In this document: positions 36,362 through 44,743 of the stretch, piece by piece
Layout of the letters: each line of letters begins with the position of its first letter
How positions within the stretch are numbered: position 1 is the stretch's first letter
Source: an uncultured Roseovarius sp.
GTDB taxonomy: Bacteria > Pseudomonadota > Alphaproteobacteria > Rhodobacterales > Rhodobacteraceae
DNA length: 64,000 bases
Direction: 5' to 3'
Assembly: GCA_947503145.1 (NCBI GenBank)
Contig: CANNCP010000002.1
Location: forward strand, 1 to 64,000
Program-made: the position numbers and the translations under genes
The notes under the pieces: model-generated
Databases searched by the model: none
What the model was told of the DNA's origin: nothing
The model's input: the letters and a program-made list of their open reading frames with translations, nothing else

Positions 36362-38173
36362 TTATGCCGCCTCTTCCGCCTGCTGGCGCGCCCAGAGCCC
36401 GGCATAGCGCCCGCCGCGTGCCAGCAGCGCGGCATGGGTGCCCTGCTCTGCGATGCGCCCATCCTCCAGCACGACGATACGATCCGCCTCGGCTATGGTC
36501 GACAGGCGATGCGCAATGATCAGCACTGTGCGCCCCTGCCCAGCCTGCGCCAACGCCCCCTGAATATCACGTTCTGTCGCGGTATCGAGCGCCGAAGTCG
36601 CCTCGTCCAGCAGCAGGATCGGCGGATTTTTCAACAGCGTGCGCGCAATGCCGACGCGCTGCTTTTCCCCGCCCGACAGTTTCAGTCCGCGCTCACCCAC
36701 GGGCGTGTCGTAACCTTGCGGCAGGCTGGCGACGAAATCATGGATCTGCGCGGCCTTTGCCGCCTCGATCACGTCGGCCTCGCTGGCACCGGCGCGCCCA
36801 TAGGCAATGTTGTAGCCGATTGTATCGTTGAACAGCACCGTGTCCTGTGGCACCACGCCGATGGCATCATGCAGGCTGTCTTGCCGGACGCTCCGCACAT
36901 CCTGCCCGTCGATGCAGATCGCCCCGCCCTGCACATCGTAGAACCGGAAGAGCAGCCGCCCGATGGTGGATTTCCCCGACCCGGTCGGCCCGACAATGGC
37001 CACCGTCTCGCCCGGGGCAGCGGTCAGGCTCACGCCCTTGAGGATCGCACGATCCGGATCGTAGCCGAAATGTACATCGCGCAACTCGACCTGCCCGCCG
37101 GTCACCTTCAACGCAATCGCGCCCGGCGCATCGGTCACATCGGGGGGCTGCTCCAGCAGGCCGAACATCTCGCCCATATCCACCAGGCTCTGGCGGATTT
37201 CGCGGTAAACCGTCCCGAGAAAATTCAGCGGCATGGTGATCTGGATCATGTAGGCGTTCACCATGACGAAATCGCCCACCGTCAATGTGCCGTTCTGCAC
37301 CCCCATGGCGGCCATGACCATCACGATCACCAGCCCTGCGGTGATCAGCACCGACTGTCCGAAATTGAGGAAGGCCAGCGAATAGGAGGTGGACAGTGCC
37401 GCACTCTCGTAGCCCGCCATCGCGGCGTCATAGCGGCTTGCCTCGCGGTCTTCGGCTCCGAAGTACTTGACCGTCTCATAATTCAGCAGGCTATCGATCG
37501 CCTTTTGGTTGGCGTCGGTGTCCTGATCGTTCATCTGCTTGCGCAGCTTCACGCGCCATTCGGTCACCTTGAAGGTAAACGCGACATAGAGCGCGATCAC
37601 CACGACCACCACCACCAGATACCAAAAGTCAAAGAGCGCCCACAGCACGGCCCCGATCAGCAGCAACTCGATGATCAGCGGTCCGACGGAAAAAAGCAGA
37701 AACCGCAGCAGGAATTCGACACCTTTCACGCCGCGCTCGATGATCCGGCTCAGCCCGCCGGTCTTGCGTGACATGTGATAGCGCATCGACATCGCGTGAA
37801 TATGCCGGAACGTCCGCAGCGCCAGCGCCCGCAGCGCACGCTGCGCGACGCGCGCAAAGATCGCATCGCGCAACTGTTGAAAGCCGACATTCAACAGTCG
37901 CGCACCGCCATAGGCGACGGTCAGCCCGATTGCGCCAAAGGCCAGCATCCAGGCCGCATCCGCCGTGTCGCCCGCCAGCGCATCGACCGCAGCCTTGTAG
38001 AAAAACGGTGTGCCCACCGCCACCAGCTTGGCGAGCAGCAGCACGATCAGCGACAGGACCACGCGCCGCTTCACCCAGGGTTGGTCAGCGGGCCACAGAT
38101 AGGGCGCGACCCGGCGGATCGTGGTCCAGCCATCGCTGGGCGTTTCGGTTGTGGGCAGGCGTGAGCGGCGCAT
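36362..38173 (-). CDS. Atm1/HMT1-type ABC exporter (half transporter)
   Basis: 603 residues with permease and ATPase fused. Six helices (about 40-330), with the Atm1-typical start of the domain and the linker block LLNYETVKYFGAEDREASRYD. Nucleotide-binding domain: Walker A GPTGSGKST, signature LSGGEKQRVGIAR, Walker B ILLLDEATSALD, H-loop IAHRLST. Bacterial Atm1 homologues export glutathione-bound metals or persulfides across the inner membrane and function as homodimers. A separate unit; convergent with the RND pump gene (85 bases between stops). Confidence 0.9.
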   Translation of the reverse strand: MRRSRLPTTETPSDGWTTIRRVAPYLWPADQPWVKRRVVLSLIVLLLAKLVAVGTPFFYKAAVDALAGDTADAAWMLAFGAIGLTVAYGGARLLNVGFQQLRDAIFARVAQRALRALALRTFRHIHAMSMRYHMSRKTGGLSRIIERGVKGVEFLLRFLLFSVGPLIIELLLIGAVLWALFDFWYLVVVVVVIALYVAFTFKVTEWRVKLRKQMNDQDTDANQKAIDSLLNYETVKYFGAEDREASRYDAAMAGYESAALSTSYSLAFLNFGQSVLITAGLVIVMVMAAMGVQNGTLTVGDFVMVNAYMIQITMPLNFLGTVYREIRQSLVDMGEMFGLLEQPPDVTDAPGAIALKVTGGQVELRDVHFGYDPDRAILKGVSLTAAPGETVAIVGPTGSGKSTIGRLLFRFYDVQGGAICIDGQDVRSVRQDSLHDAIGVVPQDTVLFNDTIGYNIAYGRAGASEADVIEAAKAAQIHDFVASLPQGYDTPVGERGLKLSGGEKQRVGIARTLLKNPPILLLDEATSALDTATERDIQGALAQAGQGRTVLIIAHRLSTIAEADRIVVLEDGRIAEQGTHAALLARGGRYAGLWARQQAEEAA

Positions 38174-38318
38174 TTCGAACTTTCAGGTTTACTGGCCCGG
38201 CCAGAGATAGGCCGCGCTGACCGGAATATCCAGAGCGCAGAACTCTGCGCGCCTGTGCACAGAGCGCAGCGTCAGCGGCCGGAGAATTCCACGAACGTTC
38301 TGACCCGGAAGTTGGGTT

Positions 38319-38346
38319 GATTTGAGTATTTTCAGAAAAATGAAGG
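38319..38346 (-). repeat. 28-base 3'-end element, copy 1 (after the LysM gene)
   Basis: On the minus strand it begins two bases past the LysM stop codon: CCTTCATTTTTCTGAAAATA followed by CTCAAATC. The core can fold as an AU-rich hairpin (ATTTTTC/GAAAAT). It matches the copy at 47785-47812 in 27 of 28 bases. Possible roles are a transcript-end or mRNA-stability element. Neither copy codes for anything. Confidence 0.75.
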
Positions 38347-38348
38347 CG

Positions 38349-39902
38349 TTATTCAGGCACGCTAAAGACCTGACCGGGATAGATCAGGTCCGGGTCACGA
38401 ATCCGGTCGGCATTGGCCTCGAAAACACGCAGATAGAGGACCCCCTCGCCGTAATGTTCACGCGATATCGCCCAGAGCGTGTTGCCGGGCTGGACCGTCA
38501 CGGCGCGAATACGGCTTGCCGCTTCTGCCTCCGCCCCGACCTTGGCTACCACAGTTCCGTCTTCGCGTTTGAATGGCGTCTCCACCCGGCTGAGCACCGT
38601 ACCGTCATTAGCGATTTCATCGACACGCAGCGTGTAGACGCCGGTATCGACCGATGGCAGATCGGTCCGCCAGCCACCATCAGCGGCGATGCGCGACGTG
38701 GTGATCGGCGTATTATCGAGATAGATCCGCACATAGCCGCGGCCCGATCCCCGACCCGCCAATTGAACCTCGCCCGCATCCGAATACGTGATGGCATCGA
38801 TCGCCACCGCCGACATCAGTTCTGGCGCGATGTCCGAGGCAATGGGAGCCTGAAGAACGGTGACACCGCTTTCGTTGGAAAGCAGCACTGTTTGCTGTTG
38901 TTGCGCCGGAACGGGGGCCATGTCTGGGACGGCGGCCTGTTCCGGGGCCGTTTCTTTGGGCGTTTCCGCAAGGATCTCCGCGCCGGGGGGATCGACGGCG
39001 GGCTCGGCCCCGGATGCTGGCAATGTCGGCGCGGTCGCTTGGTCCTGCGCAGCGATCTGCGTTTCGGCCCGAAGGGGACTCTCTTGTGCAGCCGCAGCGG
39101 CAGGTGGCTCTTGTTGGTCGGTCTCGGCAGGGTCCGTGGCTTCTGTGCTGATCTGCGTCGAGACGGGTGGTGCCTGCTGGGGCACTGCGGGTGCGGTCTC
39201 GATATTGGCGGCGGTCTCGGTTCCCGGCATGTCCGGGGGTGCGACCTGTCCGGTCTGGGGCACGGGCTGGGTACTGTCTGGAATGCTCGGGGCGGACTCG
39301 TCCGCAGGCGCATCCGCGGTCTGGTCGGCGGTCTGTACGGCGCTTGACGGGGTGTCCCTGGCCATGGCCGGGGTGGGGGCGATGATCACCTCATCGGGGG
39401 ACAGTATCCGGTCGCCGGTCGCCGGTGAGGTCATCGCCAGCGACAGGAAGCGCGGCTGATCGCTGTGGCCCAGGGTCACGAATTGCACGAACTGACCATT
39501 GCCATCGGCGGCCGCATCCGCAAGTGGCGCACCATCGATGAGGATTTCCGTCAGCCAGCCGGGCGCACTGCTGCCCGCCACCAGCATCGCGCCGTCCGGT
39601 TCGAGGCGAAAGACGTCAATGCGAGGCGCATCCGGTAGCGCGGCGGCATCTGCAACAGCCTTATCCGGTGTCGCCGTCTCGGGTGCCGGTGGCGCAATCG
39701 CTGCGGTTTCGGGCTGCGCTGCGTTCGTTTCGGCGGGCTCCTGCACAAGGGCCGCGGCAGGCTCTGGGGCCGCGGCAGGCTCTGGCGGTGGCGCGGGCGT
39801 AAAAATGCCCGCAGCATAGAGTCCGACGGCAACGACCCCTGCCACGGCGACACTGGCCACGCCAATCGCCTGTCCGCCCGTCAAACCAGCCAGCTTGGTC
39901 AT
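38349..39902 (-). CDS. LysM-domain envelope protein with long Ala/Pro-rich linker
   Basis: 517 residues. One N-terminal membrane helix (about 10-30, ASVAVAGVVAVGLYAAGIF) is followed by a long low-complexity Ala/Pro/Thr/Glu region interspersed with small repeats in which a hydrophobic block recurs twice: VFRLEPDGAMLVAGSSAPGW and, later, ITYSDAGEVQLAGRGSGRGYV. A C-terminal LysM domain (about 465-517) begins VQPGNTLWAISREHYGEGVL and ends with PGQVFSVPE. LysM binds peptidoglycan, so the protein is likely anchored in the inner membrane and touches the wall. Function unknown beyond that. The 28-base element follows its stop. Confidence 0.85.
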   Translation of the reverse strand: MTKLAGLTGGQAIGVASVAVAGVVAVGLYAAGIFTPAPPPEPAAAPEPAAALVQEPAETNAAQPETAAIAPPAPETATPDKAVADAAALPDAPRIDVFRLEPDGAMLVAGSSAPGWLTEILIDGAPLADAAADGNGQFVQFVTLGHSDQPRFLSLAMTSPATGDRILSPDEVIIAPTPAMARDTPSSAVQTADQTADAPADESAPSIPDSTQPVPQTGQVAPPDMPGTETAANIETAPAVPQQAPPVSTQISTEATDPAETDQQEPPAAAAAQESPLRAETQIAAQDQATAPTLPASGAEPAVDPPGAEILAETPKETAPEQAAVPDMAPVPAQQQQTVLLSNESGVTVLQAPIASDIAPELMSAVAIDAITYSDAGEVQLAGRGSGRGYVRIYLDNTPITTSRIAADGGWRTDLPSVDTGVYTLRVDEIANDGTVLSRVETPFKREDGTVVAKVGAEAEAASRIRAVTVQPGNTLWAISREHYGEGVLYLRVFEANADRIRDPDLIYPGQVFSVPE

Positions 39903-40123
39903 CTTTGTCCTTCCACCGCCCCGTGCGCCCTATGCACAGCGCGCATACCGCAGCCACAGATCAACTGCCGCAAATCCAGTCCGCTATTCTGGGGCAAATC
40001 GCCCGCGACATTCGGTTGTTGCTCTGTGTTTTGCATATTCTCTGCTTTAGATTATGTGAAAGAAGCTTTAGCAAGAAGGTAATCACGGGTCAAAACAACC
40101 CTTTTTGTGCAGTAGGCTTTTTG

Positions 40124-40675
40124 ATGACGGAACACTCGGTCTGTGTCTTTTGCGGCTCACGTGAGGGGGCCAATCCGACTTATGGCGCGGCGGCGGACGC
40201 TGTGGGCACTGCGCTGGCAAATGCGGGGTGGCGGCTGGTCTACGGGGCCGGCGACGTCGGGCTGATGGGACGCACCGCGCGCGCGGCACAGGCCGCGGGT
40301 GGCGAGACCTTCGGCGTGATCCCCCAACACCTGGTCGGGCGCGAGGTCGGCAACCATAGCCTGACCACCTATGTCGTCACCGAGACGATGCACGAGCGCA
40401 AGAAAATCATGTTCATGAACTGCGACGCCATCGTGGTGCTGCCCGGCGGCGCCGGATCGCTCGACGAGTTTTTCGAGCTTCTGACATGGCGGCAGCTGGG
40501 GCTGCACGAAATGCCGATCCTGCTGCTTGACGTGGACGGGTACTGGCAGCCCCTGACCGGGCTGATCGACCATATCATCGCCCAGGGCTTTGCCGAACCC
40601 ACGCTGCGCGATTTCTACAGAGCGGTGCCGGATGTGAACGCGCTCTTTGCTGCTCTGCGGGCCGCCCTGTCCTGA
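40124..40675 (+). CDS. LOG-family protein (TIGR00730 Rossmann-fold nucleotide-related)
   Basis: 183 residues. CVFCGSREGANPTY at the N-terminus and the LOG family signature LPGGAGSLDEFFE (about 106-118; family form PGGxGTxxE, here with Ser for Thr). Members include cytokinin riboside 5'-monophosphate phosphoribohydrolases, which release free base from nucleotide monophosphates; in most bacteria the true substrate is uncertain. I chose the ATG at 40124 (MTEHSVCVFCGS), where family likeness begins; the upstream open frame to 39905 is not family-like. The 3' end overlaps the rarD gene on the other strand by 61 bases. Confidence 0.88.
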   Translation: MTEHSVCVFCGSREGANPTYGAAADAVGTALANAGWRLVYGAGDVGLMGRTARAAQAAGGETFGVIPQHLVGREVGNHSLTTYVVTETMHERKKIMFMNCDAIVVLPGGAGSLDEFFELLTWRQLGLHEMPILLLDVDGYWQPLTGLIDHIIAQGFAEPTLRDFYRAVPDVNALFAALRAALS

Positions 40676-41532
40676 TGCCAGCCAGCGGCGGTATAGATCG
40701 CCAGCCCGGTCCAGATCATCGGAAAGGCGATCATGTGCCAAGGCGTGAACGGCTCTAGAAAAAGCAGCGTCGCAACCACAAACTGCAAGCTTGGGTTGAG
40801 GTATTGCACGAGGCCGACTGTAGCCATCGACACCCGCCGCGCCGCCATGCTGAACAGGATCAGCGGCACCCCCGACAGCACCCACGAAAACGCCAGAAGC
40901 GCCGCGTCACGCCAGCCGGTGCCGAACACACCCGTACCGCCCGGATGGGCGTACCACAGCACCGCCAGCGCGATTGGTACAAGGACCAGCATTTCGGCAG
41001 TCACGGACACTACCGCCCCTTGCGTCATGGCTTTCTTGATCAACCCGTACAGGCCGAAAGAGACCGCCAGGATCAATGATATCCACGGCGCGACACCCAA
41101 CCCGAAAGTCAGCGTCACGACCGCCGCAAGGGCCAGTCCGACGGCGGCGACCTGCGCCCCGCTCATGCGTTCGCGGTAGACTGCGGCCCCCAGCACCACC
41201 GAGACCAGCGGAAAGATGTAGTAGCCCAGCGAAGCCTCCATCGCCATGTCGATCTGTATCGACGTGATGAAAATCAGCCAGTTGATGGAGATCATCAGCG
41301 CTGCAAGGGCAACCAGAAGCATGGCGCGCGGCGACCTAAATATATCCAGCAGCGCCCGCAGCCGCCCCTGCGCCAGCAACACCACTACGAAAAAGACACA
41401 TGACCAGATCGTGCGATGTGCCAGCACTTCGATGGGCGGAATATGTGCCAGCAGTTTGTAGTAGAGACCCGAAAGACCCCAGATCATGCAGGCCATGACC
41501 ATCGCCAGTACGCCGCGTGTGGGTTCGGTCAT
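40615..41532 (-). CDS. rarD: RarD-type EamA/DMT-family permease
   Basis: 305 residues with ten hydrophobic helices (two EamA repeats). It begins MTEPTRGVLAMVMACMIWGL and has the RarD-type blocks HRTIWSCVFF, NWLIFITSIQIDMAMEASLG, GYYIFPLVSVVLGAAVYRER and QYLNPSLQFVVATLLFLEPF. RarD proteins are putative metabolite exporters with unknown substrate (the name comes from a chloramphenicol-sensitivity phenotype). Convergent with the LOG gene with a true overlap of the coding ends. Confidence 0.88.
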   Translation of the reverse strand: MTEPTRGVLAMVMACMIWGLSGLYYKLLAHIPPIEVLAHRTIWSCVFFVVVLLAQGRLRALLDIFRSPRAMLLVALAALMISINWLIFITSIQIDMAMEASLGYYIFPLVSVVLGAAVYRERMSGAQVAAVGLALAAVVTLTFGLGVAPWISLILAVSFGLYGLIKKAMTQGAVVSVTAEMLVLVPIALAVLWYAHPGGTGVFGTGWRDAALLAFSWVLSGVPLILFSMAARRVSMATVGLVQYLNPSLQFVVATLLFLEPFTPWHMIAFPMIWTGLAIYTAAGWHQDRAARRAAKSAFTSGTAL

Positions 41533-41742
41533 TGCACCACCTTCGCCCGGTGCCGGGCGTCCGGCTCCACCCGCTCCGGTAACGTGTGCGGGTTTGTCGC
41601 CTCTGTTTGGAAAAATCCGGTCAGCAGCGCCCTGTTCACCGTTTCATGAATCCTGCCAGAACGCGCACCCGGCAGGTGGATGGGAAAGGTCTGCCAGGAT
41701 CGCTCCCGGCAGGCCCCGTGAAAATACCCGTCGTATCGCCGG

Positions 41743-42342
41743 TTACATCCGGCTGGCGACGTTTTCCCAGTTCACCAGATTGTTCAGGAAATTTTCCAGA
41801 TAGGCCGGGCGCTTGTTGCGGAAATCGATGTAGTAGGAATGCTCCCACACGTCGCAGCCCAGCAGCGCGGTCTGATTGAAACAGACCGGGTTCACGCCGT
41901 TTTCGGTCTTGGTAACGGCCAGTGACCCGTCGGCCTTCTTGACCAGCCAGCACCAACCCGAGCCGAACTGACCGGCGCCGGCGGCCGCGAAGTCCTGCTT
42001 GAACTTGTCGATCGAGCCAAAGCTGTCATTCAGCGCCTTTTCCAGTTCGCCGGGCATCTTGCTGTCGCCGGGGCTCATCATTTCCCAGAATTGGTTATGA
42101 TTCCATAACTGGCTGATGTTGTTGAAGATACCATTCTGCGCCACGGCGTTCGCGTCATAGGTGCCCTTGATGATCTCTTCGAGAGACCTGTCAGCCCATT
42201 CGGTGCCCTCAATCGCCTTGTTGCCGTTGGTCACATAGGCGTTGTGGTGCAGGTCGTGGTGATACTCCAGCGTCTCGGCCGACATGCCATGTGCGACCAG
42301 AGCGTCGTGTGCATAGGGAAGATCAGGAAGTTGAAAGCTCAT
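41743..42342 (-). CDS. sodB: Superoxide dismutase, Fe/Mn family
   Basis: 199 residues, the usual length. Metal ligands are expected at the His of LEYHHDLHHNAYV (about 27), the His of LWNHNQFWEMM (about 78), and the Asp and His of CDVWEHSYYIDFRN. The GAGQFGSGWCWLV block is typical of the iron or cambialistic type. I chose the ATG at 42342, with GGGGGC upstream; the longer frame adds 23 residues absent from the family. A single-gene transcript. A candidate promoter with an overlapping palindrome lies 32-87 bases upstream. Confidence 0.94.
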   Translation of the reverse strand: MSFQLPDLPYAHDALVAHGMSAETLEYHHDLHHNAYVTNGNKAIEGTEWADRSLEEIIKGTYDANAVAQNGIFNNISQLWNHNQFWEMMSPGDSKMPGELEKALNDSFGSIDKFKQDFAAAGAGQFGSGWCWLVKKADGSLAVTKTENGVNPVCFNQTALLGCDVWEHSYYIDFRNKRPAYLENFLNNLVNWENVASRM

Positions 42343-42373
42343 GGATTGCCCCCTTTGGTGCGTGTCAGAATTC

Positions 42374-42429
42374 ATGTAGCCTACATGGTAGGGCCGTGGT
42401 GACAACGTCAACCCCGGACTGCAAGTTCC
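42374..42429 (-). promoter_or_regulatory. Candidate sodB promoter region with 13-bp palindrome
   Basis: A perfect palindrome ATGTAG-C-CTACAT lies at 42374-42386. Just upstream on the minus strand are TACCAT (42390-42385; 4 of 6 to TATAAT) and TTGACG (42411-42406), with a short 15-base spacing. GGAAC-17-CGTT (42429-42425, 42407-42404) resembles an EcfG/ECF15-type promoter, though Rhodobacteraceae may lack that sigma factor. The palindrome sits where a repressor would block start. No known iron-box pattern is matched. Confidence 0.35.
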
Positions 42430-42570
42430 TGCCGCCGGATCGTCATGGCCTAAGATCAGTGCGCGCGAGACCTTTTTGGACTTGTATCCGCCAATTCTAT
42501 CAAATTACTTATGTAAAAGCAAAATCGTTTCAGTGCTTTAAGTGCAGGTTGAGTGGGTTGTGTGCAGGAT

Positions 42571-44136
42571 ATGTCGTTTTTTATGTCGCCGACGGCTCCG
42601 GCGTGGGATACCCGCGCAAGCTGGACAGAGCAGCTTTGTGCCGATCACGGGATCGACAGCGGGCCGGTCCTGTCACAGCAGTTCCTGCTGGCCCCCAGCG
42701 GCACCGCCGCCCCTGCGGCCATGCGTGGGGTCGCATTGGGCAACTGGATCCTCTACCACGGGGCAAACCTGCCGGTAGCGGTCGCACCTTTCGGCGGTGG
42801 CGGCAGGATCGCCATCCTCGGGCTGGCGGTCGATCCCGATGGGGCAGTGATCACCACCGCGCGGCTGGAGGCCCTGATTGCCCGCGACCAGCCCCCGTTG
42901 GACCTGCTTGACTGGCTGAATGACAGCGCCGGGCGCTACGCGATCATCGCCATCACCGGGACGCATCAGCGGATCTATCTCGACAGCCTTGGCTCTTTGG
43001 GCGCAGTCTATGACCGAGATGCCCGGCGCGTCGGGTCAACCACAAATCTGGTGCTGACACGGGCACCGCAGCCCAATACGAACTATCCGCTGACCACCGG
43101 AGCGATGGCCGGAGCGAGTCGCCTTGCCTTTGGCCACACGCCAGATATCGCGATCAAACGCCTGCTGCCCAATCACTTTCTCGATCTCGGCCATTGGGCG
43201 CCGGTGCGCCACTGGCCCGCCCCGGACGACGTGACAGAACCGTCCCCCGACCAAGAAGCCGACGTGGTGCGCGGCATCGTCCTGCGGCTGGAGCAGGTGA
43301 TTGCCAGCCTTGCGAACCACCTGCCCGGCAATGTGCATCTGCCGCTGTCCGGCGGGCTGGACAGCCGCCTGCTGCTGAGCTGCGCCAAGCCGGTGCTGGA
43401 CAAGATCAAGCTGTTCTCGCATGTCGAAAACTCCATGAGCCGCAAGGATCTGCGACTGGCACGGCATCTGGCCAAGCGTGTCGGCGCGCCGCTACGCGAG
43501 ATCGATCCGCTGTGCCACGACGAGTTCAGGATCACCAGCGAAAGCCACCTCGATCATCTCGCCCGATTGCACCGCATCATCACCGGTCTTGACGATGCGC
43601 CCCAACCGATCCGCCACGAGGTGTTGCTGGCGCACGAACCGGGCGGGATTTTCCTGCGCGGTAACGGTTGCGATTTCCTCAAGGCCGTGTTGTGGCGGCG
43701 CGGCGTCCGGGAGTATGAGCAGGGTCGGCCCCATGATATCCGTACCGGCATCCGTATGATGATGCTGTCGGACAAGTCCATCGTCGAAAACCCGGTGATC
43801 CAGCAGATGTACGAAGATTGGTATGGCACGCTGCCCGGATCAGCCCGGGACCGGGCCTACGACCTGATGTTTGCCGAACAGTTCCTGTCGCACGGCTTTG
43901 GCAACCTGCTCTACAGTTTCATCAACAATTTCTACATCTGCCCGTTCAACGACCGGCGGCTGCTGGGCGCGGCCACGTCCCTGCCGCCGACAAAGCGCAG
44001 CCAGTTGCACTATAATCTGGCGATTACCGATTGGCGCGCGCCGGAACTGTCCAGCCTGCATTTCGCCCGCCCTGCCGTCAGCCAACACGTCAGGGACATC
44101 CGGGATAACGAAACCGAGATAATTTCGCTGGGATAG
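42571..44136 (+). CDS. Asparagine-synthase-like protein with degenerate glutaminase domain
   Basis: About 521 residues. Residues 1-190 look like an Ntn-type glutamine amidotransferase fold that has lost its catalytic Cys2 (GRYAIIAITGTHQRIYLDSL and GAVYDRDARRVGSTTNLVL are the family's strand pattern). Residues 220-520 are an asparagine-synthase-like AMP-forming domain with the PP-loop LPLSGGLDSRLLLS (about 257-270). Without the glutaminase nucleophile it would need free ammonia or another amine, or adenylate a different substrate. The partner is unknown: no glycan or lipid genes are adjacent. Start uncertain: ATG 42571 chosen; GTG 42553 and ATG 42583 are in frame. No recognisable relatives that I can name. 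Confidence 0.72.
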   Translation: MSFFMSPTAPAWDTRASWTEQLCADHGIDSGPVLSQQFLLAPSGTAAPAAMRGVALGNWILYHGANLPVAVAPFGGGGRIAILGLAVDPDGAVITTARLEALIARDQPPLDLLDWLNDSAGRYAIIAITGTHQRIYLDSLGSLGAVYDRDARRVGSTTNLVLTRAPQPNTNYPLTTGAMAGASRLAFGHTPDIAIKRLLPNHFLDLGHWAPVRHWPAPDDVTEPSPDQEADVVRGIVLRLEQVIASLANHLPGNVHLPLSGGLDSRLLLSCAKPVLDKIKLFSHVENSMSRKDLRLARHLAKRVGAPLREIDPLCHDEFRITSESHLDHLARLHRIITGLDDAPQPIRHEVLLAHEPGGIFLRGNGCDFLKAVLWRRGVREYEQGRPHDIRTGIRMMMLSDKSIVENPVIQQMYEDWYGTLPGSARDRAYDLMFAEQFLSHGFGNLLYSFINNFYICPFNDRRLLGAATSLPPTKRSQLHYNLAITDWRAPELSSLHFARPAVSQHVRDIRDNETEIISLG

Positions 44137-44170
44137 TCGCTGCCCCGTGTCACGGCATGCGGCCCCGCCC

Positions 44171-44743
44171 TCAGACGAGATACCCCACCGCGCTGCCCGG
44201 GGCCGCCGCGCCCTTGAGCAGGTCGAACACATATTGCGCCACCGAGCGAAAGCACACAATGCGCACGCTGTTGCCGTCCGGCATCCAGAAGGCGGCGGGC
44301 ACTTGTGCCATGCGCGTGCGGCGGAAATAGCCGGAATCGAAGGCGCCCGCCGACATGTCCACCGGGCAGAGCTTGGCGATCACTTCGCGCACGTCAGGGC
44401 CGCCCGACAATTCGAACACCGCGCGGGCATCCGAGACGTCCACCGCCAGATGGTGCTGTTTTTCCAGCGCCTTGCCCAGCGCCTCCAACCGCGCGTCCAC
44501 TGTCGCGTAGGGCACCAGGATCAGCAATTCGTCCGGCGACATCCAGGCAATGCCAGTGTCGTCCTCGATATTGGCCTTGCGCTGGCTGGGCATATCCTGG
44601 CCGGTCGCGGCCATCGCTGCTTTTTTCACTGCTGCCGATCCCAGATCGCCGCGAAGGGTGATCATCCCCTGCAATCCGATTTCGCGAACCTGGACAATCC
44701 CGTTGCAGGATGCGCCTTGCAGCGCGCTTACGGCCTCAAACAT
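44171..44743 (-). CDS. soxG: Sarcosine oxidase gamma subunit
   Basis: 190 residues, the smallest flavin-free subunit besides delta in the heterotetrameric sarcosine oxidase. Family-like blocks are GLQGMITLRGDLGS, GIAWMSPDELLILVP and VVDVSDARAVFELSGGPDVR-type text (VDVSDARAVFELSGG). I chose the ATG at 44743, with GGGGAG upstream; it overlaps the soxA stop by eight bases. Last gene of the sox operon; no glyA, purU or folate gene follows in this window, unlike some sox clusters. Confidence 0.9.
   Translation of the reverse strand: MFEAVSALQGASCNGIVQVREIGLQGMITLRGDLGSAAVKKAAMAATGQDMPSQRKANIEDDTGIAWMSPDELLILVPYATVDARLEALGKALEKQHHLAVDVSDARAVFELSGGPDVREVIAKLCPVDMSAGAFDSGYFRRTRMAQVPAAFWMPDGNSVRIVCFRSVAQYVFDLLKGAAAPGSAVGYLV

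Noticed and set aside
42404-42429. EcfG-type promoter (GGAAC-17-CGTT) for sodB as a firm call
   Set aside because: The match is good, but I am not sure this family of bacteria has the EcfG/PhyR system, and a short pattern arises by chance; left as a remark.
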